Source: Fibrella aquatilis
GTDB lineage: Bacteria; Bacteroidota; Bacteroidia; Cytophagales; Spirosomataceae
NCBI RefSeq assembly: GCF_017353255.1
Contig: NZ_JAFMYU010000016.1
Location: forward strand, 97,018 to 161,017
Reading direction: 5' to 3'
Length of the DNA: 64,000 nucleotides
Each line of letters starts with the position of its first letter. Position 1 is the first letter of the stretch. Under the pieces are notes generated by a model. It saw nothing but the letters and a program-made list of their open reading frames with translations, did no database searches and was not told the DNA's origin. The position numbers and the translations under genes were made by a program. This document shows, one piece after another, positions 34,201 to 41,739 of this stretch.

Positions 34201-35704
34201 TGCCTTCGATACCTGATAACGACAAAATGGGCAGGTACACGATCATGATGATGATCTCGCCAAACGCCGCCGACGACCTTATCCGGCTGGCCGCTCCATA
34301 GACCTCCTCGTCCATTTCGGCTTGACTAAGGTGCTCTTCAGAAAGAGTGGAAGGCTCTGCATTTGGCGAAAGGCTGCCCCTGCTTCTTTCACTCTTTCGC
34401 TCGTTCACTCTTTCGCTCTTGCGCCCCTGCAAATGGTGCATGGTGGCCTCCACGATGATCACGGCCCCGTCGACGATGAGGCCGAAGTCGATAGCACCGA
34501 GGCTCATGAGGTTGCCCGACACGCCAAAGAGGTTCATCATGGAAATCGCAAACAACAGCGCCAGCGGAATCACCGACGCCACCACCAGCCCCGCCCGGAA
34601 GTTGCCCAGCAGCAGTACCAGTACGAAAATCACGATCAGCGCGCCCTCCATCAGGTTGCGTTCTACGGTGCCAATGGCGCTGTTGACCATCTTAGTCCGG
34701 TCCAGAAACGGAACGATCTGCACGCCTTCGGGTAAGGTTTTCTGGATCTCGGCGATCTTCGATTTCACCCGCTTGATCACCGCCGATGAGTTCTCGCCCT
34801 TGATCATCATCACGATAGCCCCCACGGTTTCGCCCTGCCCGTTGCGCGTGACGGCCCCGTAGCGCACCGCCGACCCGATCCGTACCTTGGCCACGTCGCG
34901 CACCCGAATCGGCGAACCGGTCATGCTACTGCCTCCATTGCTCAGCCTCACTACAATGTTGGCAATGTCGTCGGGCGAGGTGATGAGGCCGTCAGAGCGA
35001 ATAAAGTAGGCGTTGGGTTTCTTGTCGATGTAGGCCCCGCCGGTGTTTTGGTTGTTCTGTTGCAGCGCATGAAACAGGTCGGCAATGGTAATGCCTACGC
35101 TCTTGAGCCGGTCGGGGTCAACGGCGATTTCGTACTGTTTCATTAGCCCACCAAAGCCACTCACGTCGGCCACGCCCTCGGTGCCCAGCAGTCCCCGCCT
35201 GATGGTCCAGTCCTGAATGGTGCGCAGGTCGGCGAGGCTGTACTTGCTTTCGTAGCCCTTTTTGGGTGTGACGGTATACTGGAAAATTTCGCCCAGGCCG
35301 GTCGTCACGGGGGCCATAGTGGGCGTACCCACACCCGGCGGAATCTGACTCACCACGTTCTGGAGGCGTTCGCTGATCTGTTGCCGCGCCCAGTACACAT
35401 CGGTAGCGTCGGTGAAAACGACCGTGATAATAGATAAACCAAACCGAGAAAACGACCGTAGTTCGGTCAGGCCGGGAATGTTCGACAGGCTTACTTCGAT
35501 GGGAAACGTCACCAGCCGTTCGATGTCTTCGGCGGCCAGCGAGGGGCTACTTGTAATAATTTGTACCTGATTATTGGTAATATCGGGCACGGCGTCGATG
35601 GGTAACTGCGTGGCCGACCAGACGCCCCAGAGCGTGAGGGCCAACGCAAACAGGCCGATAATCAGCTTGTTACGAATCGAGAATTGAATGATTGCATTCA
35701 GCAT
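31205..35704 (-). CDS. CusA/CzcA heavy-metal RND efflux pump fused to a TolC-family outer membrane factor
   Basis: A 1499-residue protein. Residues 1 to ~1040 are a complete CzcA/CusA pump (SIRNKLIIGLFALALTLWGV; TVVFTDATDVYWARQQISER; GALIVIFVLVLLLGNFRAGL; FSISAGVGFIALFGVAVLNG). After a short linker and a signal-like hydrophobic run (ATAVILLVLLGTVQQGRAQ), residues ~1080-1499 are a TolC-like efflux factor (LSLNQALQQAGNRNAQ; helical RADQQVRLAQLEAELTAART). Such fusions are known in Bacteroidota. A repeat-derived insert sits at ~425-460 between TM segments. Exports divalent or monovalent metals with the adaptor downstream. Confidence 0.92.
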   Translation of the reverse strand: MLNAIIQFSIRNKLIIGLFALALTLWGVWSATQLPIDAVPDITNNQVQIITSSPSLAAEDIERLVTFPIEVSLSNIPGLTELRSFSRFGLSIITVVFTDATDVYWARQQISERLQNVVSQIPPGVGTPTMAPVTTGLGEIFQYTVTPKKGYESKYSLADLRTIQDWTIRRGLLGTEGVADVSGFGGLMKQYEIAVDPDRLKSVGITIADLFHALQQNNQNTGGAYIDKKPNAYFIRSDGLITSPDDIANIVVRLSNGGSSMTGSPIRVRDVAKVRIGSAVRYGAVTRNGQGETVGAIVMMIKGENSSAVIKRVKSKIAEIQKTLPEGVQIVPFLDRTKMVNSAIGTVERNLMEGALIVIFVLVLLLGNFRAGLVVASVIPLALLFAISMMNLFGVSGNLMSLGAIDFGLIVDGAVIIVEATMHHLQGRKSERVNERKSERSRGSLSPNAEPSTLSEEHLSQAEMDEEVYGAASRIRSSAAFGEIIIMIVYLPILSLSGIEGKMFRPMALTVAFAILGAFILSLTYVPMISALLLSKKVAHKESFSDKIMKRLFRVYEPLLLRSLKHRALILGIAVLLLGAALFTFSRMGGEFIPQLDEGDFAIDTRTLTGSSLSETVDATLKGERVLLSQFPEVEQVVAKIGSGEIPTDPMSIEAADMMVILKPRDQWTSATTRDELAEKMSEALSAIPGVTFGIQQPVQMRFNELMTGSRQDVALKIYGEDLNELTKLANQVGGLVRKIDGATDLYIEQVGGLSQILIKLDRNAIAKYGLNVTDVNQTINTAFAGQTAGSVYEGEKRYDLVLRLAEDKRQTIDDIRNLYVATPDNNQIPLAQIATVSMEQAPNQIQRDQTHRRITLGFNVRGRDVESIVTELQQKVQSQIKFPAGYSVTYGGTFQNLVDAKQRLTIAVPIALGLIFALLFFTFNSARQSLMIFMAIPLAAIGGVFALELRGMPFSISAGVGFIALFGVAVLNGIVLIAEFNRLRHEDHLTDMAEIIRQGSEIRLRPVIMTALVASFGFIPMALSNSAGAEVQKPLATVVIGGLLTATLLTLIVLPILYSLFEKKSLDKEVQEARKQPTKNAISVATAVILLVLLGTVQQGRAQSSGILSLNQALQQAGNRNAQIQLGNIGVTQQQALRRTAYDAGRFSATALLGQYNSRRFDNNLTVTQTIPNPVLMRRLADLNDRAVANRQAAVAVTQNDVRYQVKAAYYDLGYLHQRRQLYRQQDTILAEFVQAATLRFKTGETGSLEKATAESQRADQQVRLAQLEAELTAARTRLKTLLYSTAPVDTDEQPLPKLTLSYNPDSLLLTQPDQNPQVRLLQSQIQVAEQSRLVEQARSRPDFLVGLTSQTLIGNQLIDGQEIYFGPGYRFTAGQLGVSFPLFGKAQKARVEAARVGEQLAQTELQSGQFGLNQQLQQAVGQYVQYRNALTYYEQNGLAQAQLIQTNARRAFRGGDIGYVEFSLAIQQALTIRSSYLDLLNQYNQSVLYITYLLGNP
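34339..34430. repeat. GTGAAAGA-family repeat inside the cusA coding sequence
   Basis: The plus strand reads CACTCTTT, CGCTCGTT, CACTCTTT, CGCTCTTG (about 34392-34423), with a complementary AGAAAGAGTG at 34339-34349. The same 8-bp units occur at 24318-24349 and 24867-24898. In the pump protein it encodes the Arg/Ser/Glu-rich loop GRKSERVNERKSERSRGS, in frame and without stops. Confidence 0.75.
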
Positions 35705-35722
35705 GGAAAAGACGGTAAAAGG

Positions 35723-35864
35723 TCATTAATGGTCATTGGTCATTCGCTGGGCTGTCATTTAGTGGTCATTCGATGGCCATTCGTTGTAAAAACAATAAAT
35801 GACTACCGAATGACCACTAAATGACAGCGCAGCGAATGACTAATGACCGCGCAGCGAAATGACT
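35723..35864. repeat. Long inverted repeat (GGTCATT family)
   Basis: Left arm ~35723-35788 and right arm ~35790-35864. Units GGTCATT and AGTCATT alternate with CGCTGCGCT-like segments. Pairing is imperfect at the outer ends. It lies between the small His-rich gene and cusA, both on the minus strand. Related elements are at 45120-45259, 46641-46744 and, as a half copy, 60294-60329. Confidence 0.85.
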
Positions 35865-35870
35865 AAATTC

Positions 35871-36260
35871 TTACCGTCGGGGGGGATTGATGAGCGAACG
35901 AATCGCGGCAAAGGCGTAGAGATCGGCCTTGCGAAAAAAGGTGGCTTTGGCCACGTGAATGATTGATAGCAGCGAAGGTTCTGCGCTAAGGATCAGTATA
36001 GTAGGTGTGAAAACAGAAACCGGCTGACCCGCCGTTGGCAAATTGTGGTGGTTGTGCCGGGGGTGTTTCTGGTGCTCGGAGTTTGCCCCGTAGTGCATCA
36101 CCAGAAAATCGTATAGCCCCAGTTGCCGGTCGGTTTGGCGATGTTCCTGGTAATGATTGATTAACTCTACCCATCGCGCCGACTGGTCGATGCCAAAGCC
36201 GGGAAGCAGGTTGCTGCCCAACATGAGGTGTACCAATAAAACGGCTACAATGGATTTCAT
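35871..36260 (-). CDS. Small exported His-containing protein of the metal efflux operon
   Basis: A 129-residue protein with an N-terminal signal-like segment (SIVAVLLVHLMLGSNLLPG). It has a His-rich stretch (EHQKHPRHNHHNLP) that could bind metal ions. It is the first gene on the minus strand before the CusA-TolC and adaptor genes, 166 bp upstream of cusA. Small proteins of this kind (I recall a DUF6660-type family, not verified) are often found at this position in Bacteroidota metal efflux operons. A role as a periplasmic metal sensor or chaperone is inference. Confidence 0.65.
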   Translation of the reverse strand: MKSIVAVLLVHLMLGSNLLPGFGIDQSARWVELINHYQEHRQTDRQLGLYDFLVMHYGANSEHQKHPRHNHHNLPTAGQPVSVFTPTILILSAEPSLLSIIHVAKATFFRKADLYAFAAIRSLINPPRR

Positions 36261-36376
36261 TACCTACGCTGACTTACCTGCTTAACGAAGCAAACCGTTG
36301 AAAGTTTCGACGCACCCTGGCAGGTAGCTAATTTGTACAAATTCAAGATTGCTGCCAAGATCTGTCCTGTAGTCTT

Positions 36377-37756
36377 TTATTTCGCCCAGATCCCCCGTGC
36401 TCGTCTAGATACCAGCTTGTCGGCCTGAATAGTGCCCAACACTGTGCCAAAGAGCAGCGATATGGACGATGCCATAATGATGCCCTTGCTGCCATGGCCT
36501 AGGTTTCGCCCAAAATAAACGCATAGCGGAAGGTTGATAATGGCCCCCGCTACGGCGGTGAAGAGTTGTAATTTCACTTTACCAAAGCCGTTTAGTACCG
36601 TCACCGTAATGTTATTCCAGCAGGCAATAAGCACAAAAATGGCCATCAGCGCATTCAATGACCAGGTTGTTTTAAAACTGTCACCCAGCCAGAGTTGATA
36701 CACATACCCAGACACCAAAAACATGATGAGCACCGTACCGAAAATCAGGAACCAACTGCGTTGCATACGCCGGTAGGCCGACTGAACCCAGGCCATGTCA
36801 TTTTTGGCATACGCTTCTGTAAAGGCCGACCAGAATGGCGAAATGATGACGGTAAACAATGAACTGACGGCATTGTAGTACCGAAACACAACGCTGTATT
36901 CAGTCACCGCCTTCGGGCCGAACAGCTTGGAAATGATTACATTATCTGTCGAGAAAATGACCACGCCAGCGATTTGGATGATGAAAAATTTCAGCCCCAG
37001 GTTCATCAGTTTCGGGCGGGTGCTGAAATCTATGGCCTTGAAAGACGGCGCATAATCGCGTAGCTGGGTGCGGTAATAATAGATGCTGAACCCCAGGATA
37101 ATAATCACCGGCACAACAGCCGTCATAATAGAGACCGACAGTAGGTTACGGTAACCGCCCAGCGTTAAAACCCATATCCCCAACACCAAACCTATATTGA
37201 CAACAAGGTAGATGAGATTAGATAGGGCCGTTTGTTGCAATGCCATCAAGACCGATGATACTGCATCAAGGACAAGCTTCATGCAGAAGCCCGCTAACGT
37301 AATGAGCACTAGCAGGCTTACGTAGCTGTCTGATAACCGAAAATTGAGTACAGATTTCCAATGAATAACGTAGATCAGTCCGGCAGCTAGTATTAGAAAC
37401 CCAAACTGAATCACCGTAAATAACAGGTAGGCCGTGCTGACATAGGCCCGGCCAGTGATATTATCTCCTTTGGCAACGGCCTCACTCAGCCGGTTGCGCA
37501 ATCCATTGCCTAGGCCAATGTCGAAAAACGAAGCAAACGTAACGAGCGAACTAATGGCCGTCCAGATGCCGTACTTCTCTTCCTTGAGTAATTCCAACGT
37601 GATTCGGACCAGAATAAACGACAAGGATACATTGCCAATCTTCACCAATACGCTGGCAATGGAGTTTTTTAATGCCCGCTGACTCCGGGGGTGAGCCGAC
37701 TGTACCGCCGAAATGCGGTTGGTAACCCAAAGAAAAGGCTGGCGGATAAACTTCAC
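36377..37756 (-). CDS. Polysaccharide/O-antigen flippase (Wzx-type, MATE fold)
   Basis: About 459 residues with 12-14 membrane segments (IASVLVKIGNVSLSFILVRI; TAYLLFTVIQFGFLILAAGL; FFIIQIAGVVIFSTDNVIIS; FLIFGTVLIMFLVSGYVYQL). The early ALKNSIASVLVKIGNVSL and FFDIGLGNGLRNRLSEAVAKGD motifs are typical of polysaccharide biosynthesis flippases moving lipid-linked glycans across the inner membrane. The GTG at 37756 is preferred, since a promoter at 37822-37829 would leave the upstream TTG (37813) nearly without a leader; the longer form adds 19 residues. AT-richer than its neighbours, as is usual for surface-glycan genes. Confidence 0.82.
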   Translation of the reverse strand: MKFIRQPFLWVTNRISAVQSAHPRSQRALKNSIASVLVKIGNVSLSFILVRITLELLKEEKYGIWTAISSLVTFASFFDIGLGNGLRNRLSEAVAKGDNITGRAYVSTAYLLFTVIQFGFLILAAGLIYVIHWKSVLNFRLSDSYVSLLVLITLAGFCMKLVLDAVSSVLMALQQTALSNLIYLVVNIGLVLGIWVLTLGGYRNLLSVSIMTAVVPVIIILGFSIYYYRTQLRDYAPSFKAIDFSTRPKLMNLGLKFFIIQIAGVVIFSTDNVIISKLFGPKAVTEYSVVFRYYNAVSSLFTVIISPFWSAFTEAYAKNDMAWVQSAYRRMQRSWFLIFGTVLIMFLVSGYVYQLWLGDSFKTTWSLNALMAIFVLIACWNNITVTVLNGFGKVKLQLFTAVAGAIINLPLCVYFGRNLGHGSKGIIMASSISLLFGTVLGTIQADKLVSRRARGIWAK

Positions 37757-37821
37757 GAAGGAACGGTGGTCTGTCTGTTGGGGCTGATTGATGTACAAAC
37801 GTAGACTATACAACCAACCCG

Positions 37822-37829
37822 CAAAAGTA
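37822..37829 (-). promoter_or_regulatory. Bacteroidota -7 promoter box (TACTTTTG)
   Basis: On the minus strand TACTTTTG matches TAnnTTTG exactly. Transcription would start near 37816, giving about a 60-nt leader to the GTG at 37756. It lies in the 43-bp gap after the dipeptidase stop at 37856. Confidence 0.5.
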
Positions 37830-37855
37830 CGTAACCTGCGCCGGATATTGCCAAC

Positions 37856-39052
37856 TCACTGTTTCGCCTGTGCCAGCACCCGCAGCAGGTTGCCACCCCA
37901 AATTTTGGCAATATCCTTATCAGAATAGCCCCGGCGGACCAGCTCGCCTGTGAGGTTTTCGATCTGGCTTACGTCTTCGAGGCCATTGACACCCCCGCCC
38001 CCGTCGAAATCTGAGCCGATGCCTACGTGGTCGATGCCCACAAGCTGCACAATATGGTCGATGTGGTTTACGATGTCGGCTAGGCTGGCGCGTTCTGAGG
38101 CGTAAACGCGCTTCACTGAGTCGGTTTGGGCTTGCTGACGGGCTTTCTGCGCATCGGTCTGTGCCTTGCCCAATCCAGCCATGCGCAGGCTGGTGAGGGC
38201 TTGCCGGTGAGCGTCTGACGGTTTGCGGAGGTAGTCGCTTACGAAATTAACCTGCACCACGCCCCCTTTGGCAGCCAGGGCCTTAATCATGTCGTCGGTC
38301 ATGTTGCGGGGGAAGTCGCAGAGGGCGCGGCAATTAGAATGCGAGGCAATCATGGGCGCTTTCGAAAGAGCCAGGGCGTCATAAAACGACTTGTCCGACA
38401 CGTGCGAGATGTCGATCATCATGCCAAGGCGATTCATTTCGGCCACTACCTGCTTGCCAAAGGGACTCAGGCCGTTGTGCAACGGACCATCGGGGTCGGT
38501 GGCCGAATCGGCAATGTTGTTGTTGGCAAAGTGCGACAGCGTGATGTAGCGGCACCCCAGGTCGTAATAGGTTTTCACCAGGCTGAGGTCTTCGCCCACG
38601 GGGTAGCCGTTTTCCATACCGATGAAAATGGCCCGCTTGCCCGCTTTCTCGATCCGGTAGGCATCGGCGGGTGAAACGGCCAGTTCGGCCATGTCGGGGT
38701 ATCTCTTCAGCGCCGCATTGATAAGGGCAAACTGGTTCAGGGCGTTGCGTTTGGCCTCGGCGTGGCCTTCGGGCGTGCGGGGACCCTGGGCGGTGTAGAC
38801 GGCAAAAAACATGGCGTCCATGCCGCCGGCTTTCATGCGCGGAAAATCAATCTGCGACGCGTCGGCTTTGGTGTCGTGCGATTTGCCCACGTCGAACCCC
38901 TCTTTCTGGAGCATAATAGGCGCGTCGGCGTGAGTATCGAGCGTCAGGATGCGCTGGTGCAGTTTGGCAATTTTCTTGTCGGGCGGGCCGGGCGCAAAAG
39001 CCAGTAGGAGCGAGGCGGTTAGCCCGGTAAGCAGGCAGGCGGCGTGATTCAT
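37856..39052 (-). CDS. Membrane dipeptidase (renal dipeptidase family M19)
   Basis: A 398-residue exported enzyme, start at 39052 (NHAACLLTGLTASLLLAFAP signal). M19 zinc-peptidase motifs are present: LTLDTHADAP (metal His/Asp), AIFIGMENGYPVG (bridging Glu), CRYITLSHFANN, IDISHVSDKSF, APMIASHSNCRALC and VGIGSDFDGGGG. It hydrolyses dipeptides, possibly including D-amino acid dipeptides from peptidoglycan, in the periplasm. It is divergent from ubiE, with an AATGTAC-family hairpin in between. Confidence 0.9.
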   Translation of the reverse strand: MNHAACLLTGLTASLLLAFAPGPPDKKIAKLHQRILTLDTHADAPIMLQKEGFDVGKSHDTKADASQIDFPRMKAGGMDAMFFAVYTAQGPRTPEGHAEAKRNALNQFALINAALKRYPDMAELAVSPADAYRIEKAGKRAIFIGMENGYPVGEDLSLVKTYYDLGCRYITLSHFANNNIADSATDPDGPLHNGLSPFGKQVVAEMNRLGMMIDISHVSDKSFYDALALSKAPMIASHSNCRALCDFPRNMTDDMIKALAAKGGVVQVNFVSDYLRKPSDAHRQALTSLRMAGLGKAQTDAQKARQQAQTDSVKRVYASERASLADIVNHIDHIVQLVGIDHVGIGSDFDGGGGVNGLEDVSQIENLTGELVRRGYSDKDIAKIWGGNLLRVLAQAKQ

Positions 39053-39135
39053 GATGAAGAGGTGGTTGTATGCCGACAAGTTACGAAACCCCCGTTCCTC
39101 CGCCGAAACTTTCACATACAACAGGCAGTTGAACA

Positions 39136-39236
39136 CAATGAACAATGTATAATGAACAATGTACAATGCTGCTTGCTCTTGATCTATAGAGACGGACCAG
39201 CCTCATTGTACATTATACATTGTACATTATACATTG
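39136..39236. repeat. Inverted repeat with heptad arms (CAATGTA family) between divergent genes
   Basis: Left arm 39136-39168, right arm 39204-39236, 33 bp each. Units CAATGAA, CAATGTA, TAATGAA, CAATGTA against TAATGTA-type units on the other side, with three or four mismatches. Central loop of 35 nt. The right arm ends 9 bp before the ubiE ATG, so in this divergent gap it cannot act only as a terminator. Confidence 0.85.
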
Positions 39237-39245
39237 ATACTAAAC

Positions 39246-39980
39246 ATGGCCGTACTTCCTTACAAAGACAAAGACACCTCCAAGCGCGAGCAGGTGGCCG
39301 AGATGTTCGATAGCATTTCGCCGAAATACGATTTGCTCAATCACGTGCTCAGCGGTGGTATTGATATTCTGTGGCGGAAACGGGCCATTCGAGAACTGCG
39401 CAAAGCCGCCACTACGCCCCCCAAACGCATTCTCGACATTGCCACCGGTACCGGCGACTTTGCCCTGGAAGCCCTGGCGCTGAAGCCCGATACCATCGTG
39501 GGCATGGATATTTCAGAAGGGATGCTGTCTGTTGGGCGCGAGAAAATGAAGCAGCGCGGTGTAGACCAGATCATCGACATGCGGTCGGGCGATTCGGAAG
39601 GATTGCCCCTGCCAGACAATGATTTCGATGCCGTCATCGTTGCTTTTGGTGTGCGTAACTTCGAAAATTTGCAGAAGGGCCTCACCGACATGTGTCGGGT
39701 GACACGTCCGGGCGGTACCTGCGTGGTGCTGGAATTCTCGAATCCGCGCCAGTTTCCGTTCAAACAATTCTACGGTTTTTACTCCCGGACTATCCTGCCG
39801 TTGGTAGGGCGCATGGTCAGCAAAGACGCGTCGGCCTATACCTACCTGCCCGAATCGGTGCAGGCTTTCCCCGACGGTCCCGACTTCCTGCGCATCTACG
39901 AAGCCGCCGGATTTACCAACACCAAATGGATACCGCTCACCTTCGGCGTCGCGTCGATTTACATTGGCCACAAACCCTGA
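39246..39980 (+). CDS. ubiE: Demethylmenaquinone methyltransferase (UbiE/MenG)
   Basis: A 244-residue class I SAM methyltransferase. DTSKREQVAEMFDSISPKYD and LLNHVLSGGIDILWRKRAIR are diagnostic of UbiE/MenG; the SAM site is ILDIATGTGDFALEA, with later AFGVRNFENLQKGL and VLEFSNP. It methylates demethylmenaquinone in the last step of menaquinone synthesis. The ATG at 39246 is the only sensible start. The next gene encodes a PorT-type protein; this ubiE-porT neighbourhood is recurrent in Bacteroidota. Confidence 0.95.
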   Translation: MAVLPYKDKDTSKREQVAEMFDSISPKYDLLNHVLSGGIDILWRKRAIRELRKAATTPPKRILDIATGTGDFALEALALKPDTIVGMDISEGMLSVGREKMKQRGVDQIIDMRSGDSEGLPLPDNDFDAVIVAFGVRNFENLQKGLTDMCRVTRPGGTCVVLEFSNPRQFPFKQFYGFYSRTILPLVGRMVSKDASAYTYLPESVQAFPDGPDFLRIYEAAGFTNTKWIPLTFGVASIYIGHKP

Positions 39981-40744
39981 TTAACCACCTGGCCAGCCCC
40001 TTTTGGTTAGGAAAACGAAGCCGTAACAGGCTGACTATCACAGCTATATTGCTACTTGTGGCCGCCCAAACAGCCACCGCCCAATCGTCGACGTACAAGT
40101 ACACCCGGAAGTTTAAGGAGGACTACGATTTTAAGCCCATTCATTTCGGCTTCTATTTCGGTCTGCCCACCACCCGCTATGGCCTGACCTACGCGCCCGC
40201 GTTTGCCACGGCCACCCCCACCGACCCTAACCCCGTTGTCAGGATCACGTCGCCCAACAACATGGGCCTGTTGCGCGTAGGTTTTCTGGTCAACGCCTTC
40301 CTCGACGATAACTTCGATTTGCGCACCAACCCCGGCATTTCTATCATCAGCCGGTCGATCAACTACACCTTCGCCGACGGTACCGAGAAAGCCAACCTGG
40401 TTGAGTCGGCCTGGGTGGAGTTGCCGTTGCTGCTTAAATACAAATCGGCGCGGCGGGTCAACTCGCGGATGTATCTCATTGGCGGGGCGTCGTTGGGGAT
40501 CGAGACCAACCGCAAACGCCGCGAAGACACCAGTCAGGGACTACCCAACACCGCCAGCACCGACCTCTCACTGGAATATGGCGTTGGGTTCGAGCAGTTT
40601 CTGGAGTATTTCAAATTTGCCCCGGAGCTGCGTTTCTCGCACAGCCTGGTCAACGCGTTTAAGCCTGGTGCCAGCACCCCCGCCGCCGCCAATATTCAGC
40701 GCCTCACCACCCACACCATCACGCTCTACCTCAATTTCGAGTAG
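39926..40744 (+). CDS. porT: PorT/SprT family outer-membrane protein (type IX secretion/gliding)
   Basis: A membrane-associated beta-barrel-like protein: signal (RLTITAILLLVAAQTATAQ), then FKPIHFGFYFGLPTTRYGLT, NNMGLLRVGFLVNAFLDDNF and LRFSHSLVNAF. Position directly after ubiE and the HFGF-LG pattern match PorT/SprT, needed for type IX protein secretion. There is no ATG, GTG or TTG between the ubiE stop and the signal peptide in this frame. The nearest ATG is 39926, inside ubiE, giving 272 residues with an unusually long N-terminus; a rare start such as ATT or CTG near 39981-39992 is the alternative. Confidence 0.75.
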   Translation: MDTAHLRRRVDLHWPQTLINHLASPFWLGKRSRNRLTITAILLLVAAQTATAQSSTYKYTRKFKEDYDFKPIHFGFYFGLPTTRYGLTYAPAFATATPTDPNPVVRITSPNNMGLLRVGFLVNAFLDDNFDLRTNPGISIISRSINYTFADGTEKANLVESAWVELPLLLKYKSARRVNSRMYLIGGASLGIETNRKRREDTSQGLPNTASTDLSLEYGVGFEQFLEYFKFAPELRFSHSLVNAFKPGASTPAAANIQRLTTHTITLYLNFE

Positions 40745-40842
40745 GGTACAGCGCGGTCTGCTAACCCTGTTGGCGGTCAGTGTGTTACGAAAAAGTTAAC
40801 CTTTTTTTGCCCCAGAGCTTGCAAAACGGCCTTCTAGCCCCC

Positions 40843-40850
40843 TATATTTG
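40843..40850 (+). promoter_or_regulatory. Bacteroidota -7 promoter box for tRNA-Val (TATATTTG)
   Basis: TATATTTG is an exact TAnnTTTG match, with a TTG about 21 bp upstream that can serve as the -33 element. The tRNA begins 36 bp downstream. Confidence 0.6.
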
Positions 40851-40885
40851 CACCACCAAACGACGAAAGAAGGGCGGCAGTAGAA

Positions 40886-40960
40886 GGGAGTTTAGCTCAG
40901 TTGGTTCAGAGCATCTGCCTTACAAGCAGAGGGTCGGGGGTTCGAATCCCTCAACTCCCA
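40886..40960 (+). tRNA. tRNA-Val (anticodon UAC)
   Basis: A full cloverleaf: acceptor GGGAGTT / AACTCCC, D-arm GCTC / GAGC, anticodon stem TCTGC / GCAGA around CTTACAA (anticodon TAC), T-arm GGGGG TTCGAAT CCCTC. Discriminator A at 40960; CCA is not encoded. The opposite-frame protein read here is a shadow. Confidence 0.95.
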
Positions 40961-40971
40961 CATTAAAAATT

Positions 40972-41004
40972 AAGCACTTAGCAGGTAATGTTAAGTGCTT
41001 TTTT
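40972..41004 (+). terminator. tRNA-Val terminator
   Basis: AAGCACTTA (40972-40980) pairs with TAAGTGCTT (40992-41000) and is followed by a T-run. An imperfect copy of this sequence occurs at 41740-41776, on the other side of the toxin-antitoxin module. Confidence 0.8.
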
Positions 41005-41037
41005 GCTGTTAGGTGAAACGCAATGTGAAGCAAGGCC

Positions 41038-41256
41038 ATGCGAGTAGAAACAACATCAACAGAATATGTCATCCGACTTGACCGCACTGCGTTCACGGCT
41101 GATGAAATTGAACGACTCATTCGTACGCTTCGGTTAAACGAATTAGCGGGTCGCCTGCAGGGTACGGCTCAGGAAGCAAACCAACTGGCTGACGAATTGA
41201 TGGAGAACTGGTGGAATCAACAGGCAAATGGGGCGTCTACACCACCTACTGCCTAA
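41038..41256 (+). CDS. Putative antitoxin of a PIN-type toxin-antitoxin pair
   Basis: A 72-residue protein (EYVIRLDRTAFTADEIERLI, then a helical LAGRLQGTAQEANQLADELM). It is small, charged and mainly helical, and precedes a PIN-domain gene by 18 bp in the same orientation, the usual antitoxin position. No known DNA-binding motif is clear, so the call depends on context. It starts 33 bp after the tRNA-Val terminator. Confidence 0.6.
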   Translation: MRVETTSTEYVIRLDRTAFTADEIERLIRTLRLNELAGRLQGTAQEANQLADELMENWWNQQANGASTPPTA

Positions 41257-41274
41257 CATTGGCTGTCTGATAGA

Positions 41275-41706
41275 ATGAAGCCAATCATTGTTGTTGATGC
41301 CAATATTTTAATGAGCGCGCTGATTACCCAGCAAGGCAAAATCGCTTTTGCGCTTCTTGAGGCTAGCGAACGGTATCGACTGGTGAGTTGTCACTTTCTG
41401 TATGTCGAATTATTTAAACACAAAGACAAGTTGGTGAAACTGTCGGGTTTGGATGAGCCTGACTTTTTAGATTTCCTATTAGGGATATTGAATCGCGTTG
41501 AATTTCAGAGTGAATCGTTGTTGCCGGTTGATGTCGTTAATAAGGCTCGTTTGCTAGTTGCTGATATTGATCCGCGCGACATATATTACGTTGCCCTGAC
41601 CATTCATTTACGAGCACGTCTGTGGACTGGCGACCGAAAATTAGCAGAGGCTTTGCAAAAGAAGGGAATCTCTTTTCTCTGCTCGACGGCTGATGTATTG
41701 AGCTAG
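41275..41706 (+). CDS. PIN-domain ribonuclease toxin
   Basis: A 143-residue PIN domain with the acidic catalytic set D8 (IIVVDANIL), E45 (FLYVELFKH), D102 (DIDPRDIYYVAL) and D120 (LWTGDRKLAE). PIN toxins cleave RNA with Mg2+. Preceded by the putative antitoxin. The gene is AT-richer than its surroundings and lies between the tRNA-Val terminator and an imperfect copy of it, suggesting acquisition next to the tRNA. Confidence 0.82.
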   Translation: MKPIIVVDANILMSALITQQGKIAFALLEASERYRLVSCHFLYVELFKHKDKLVKLSGLDEPDFLDFLLGILNRVEFQSESLLPVDVVNKARLLVADIDPRDIYYVALTIHLRARLWTGDRKLAEALQKKGISFLCSTADVLS

Positions 41707-41739
41707 TACTTATATATGTCCTTCGACTAGCAGACGATA

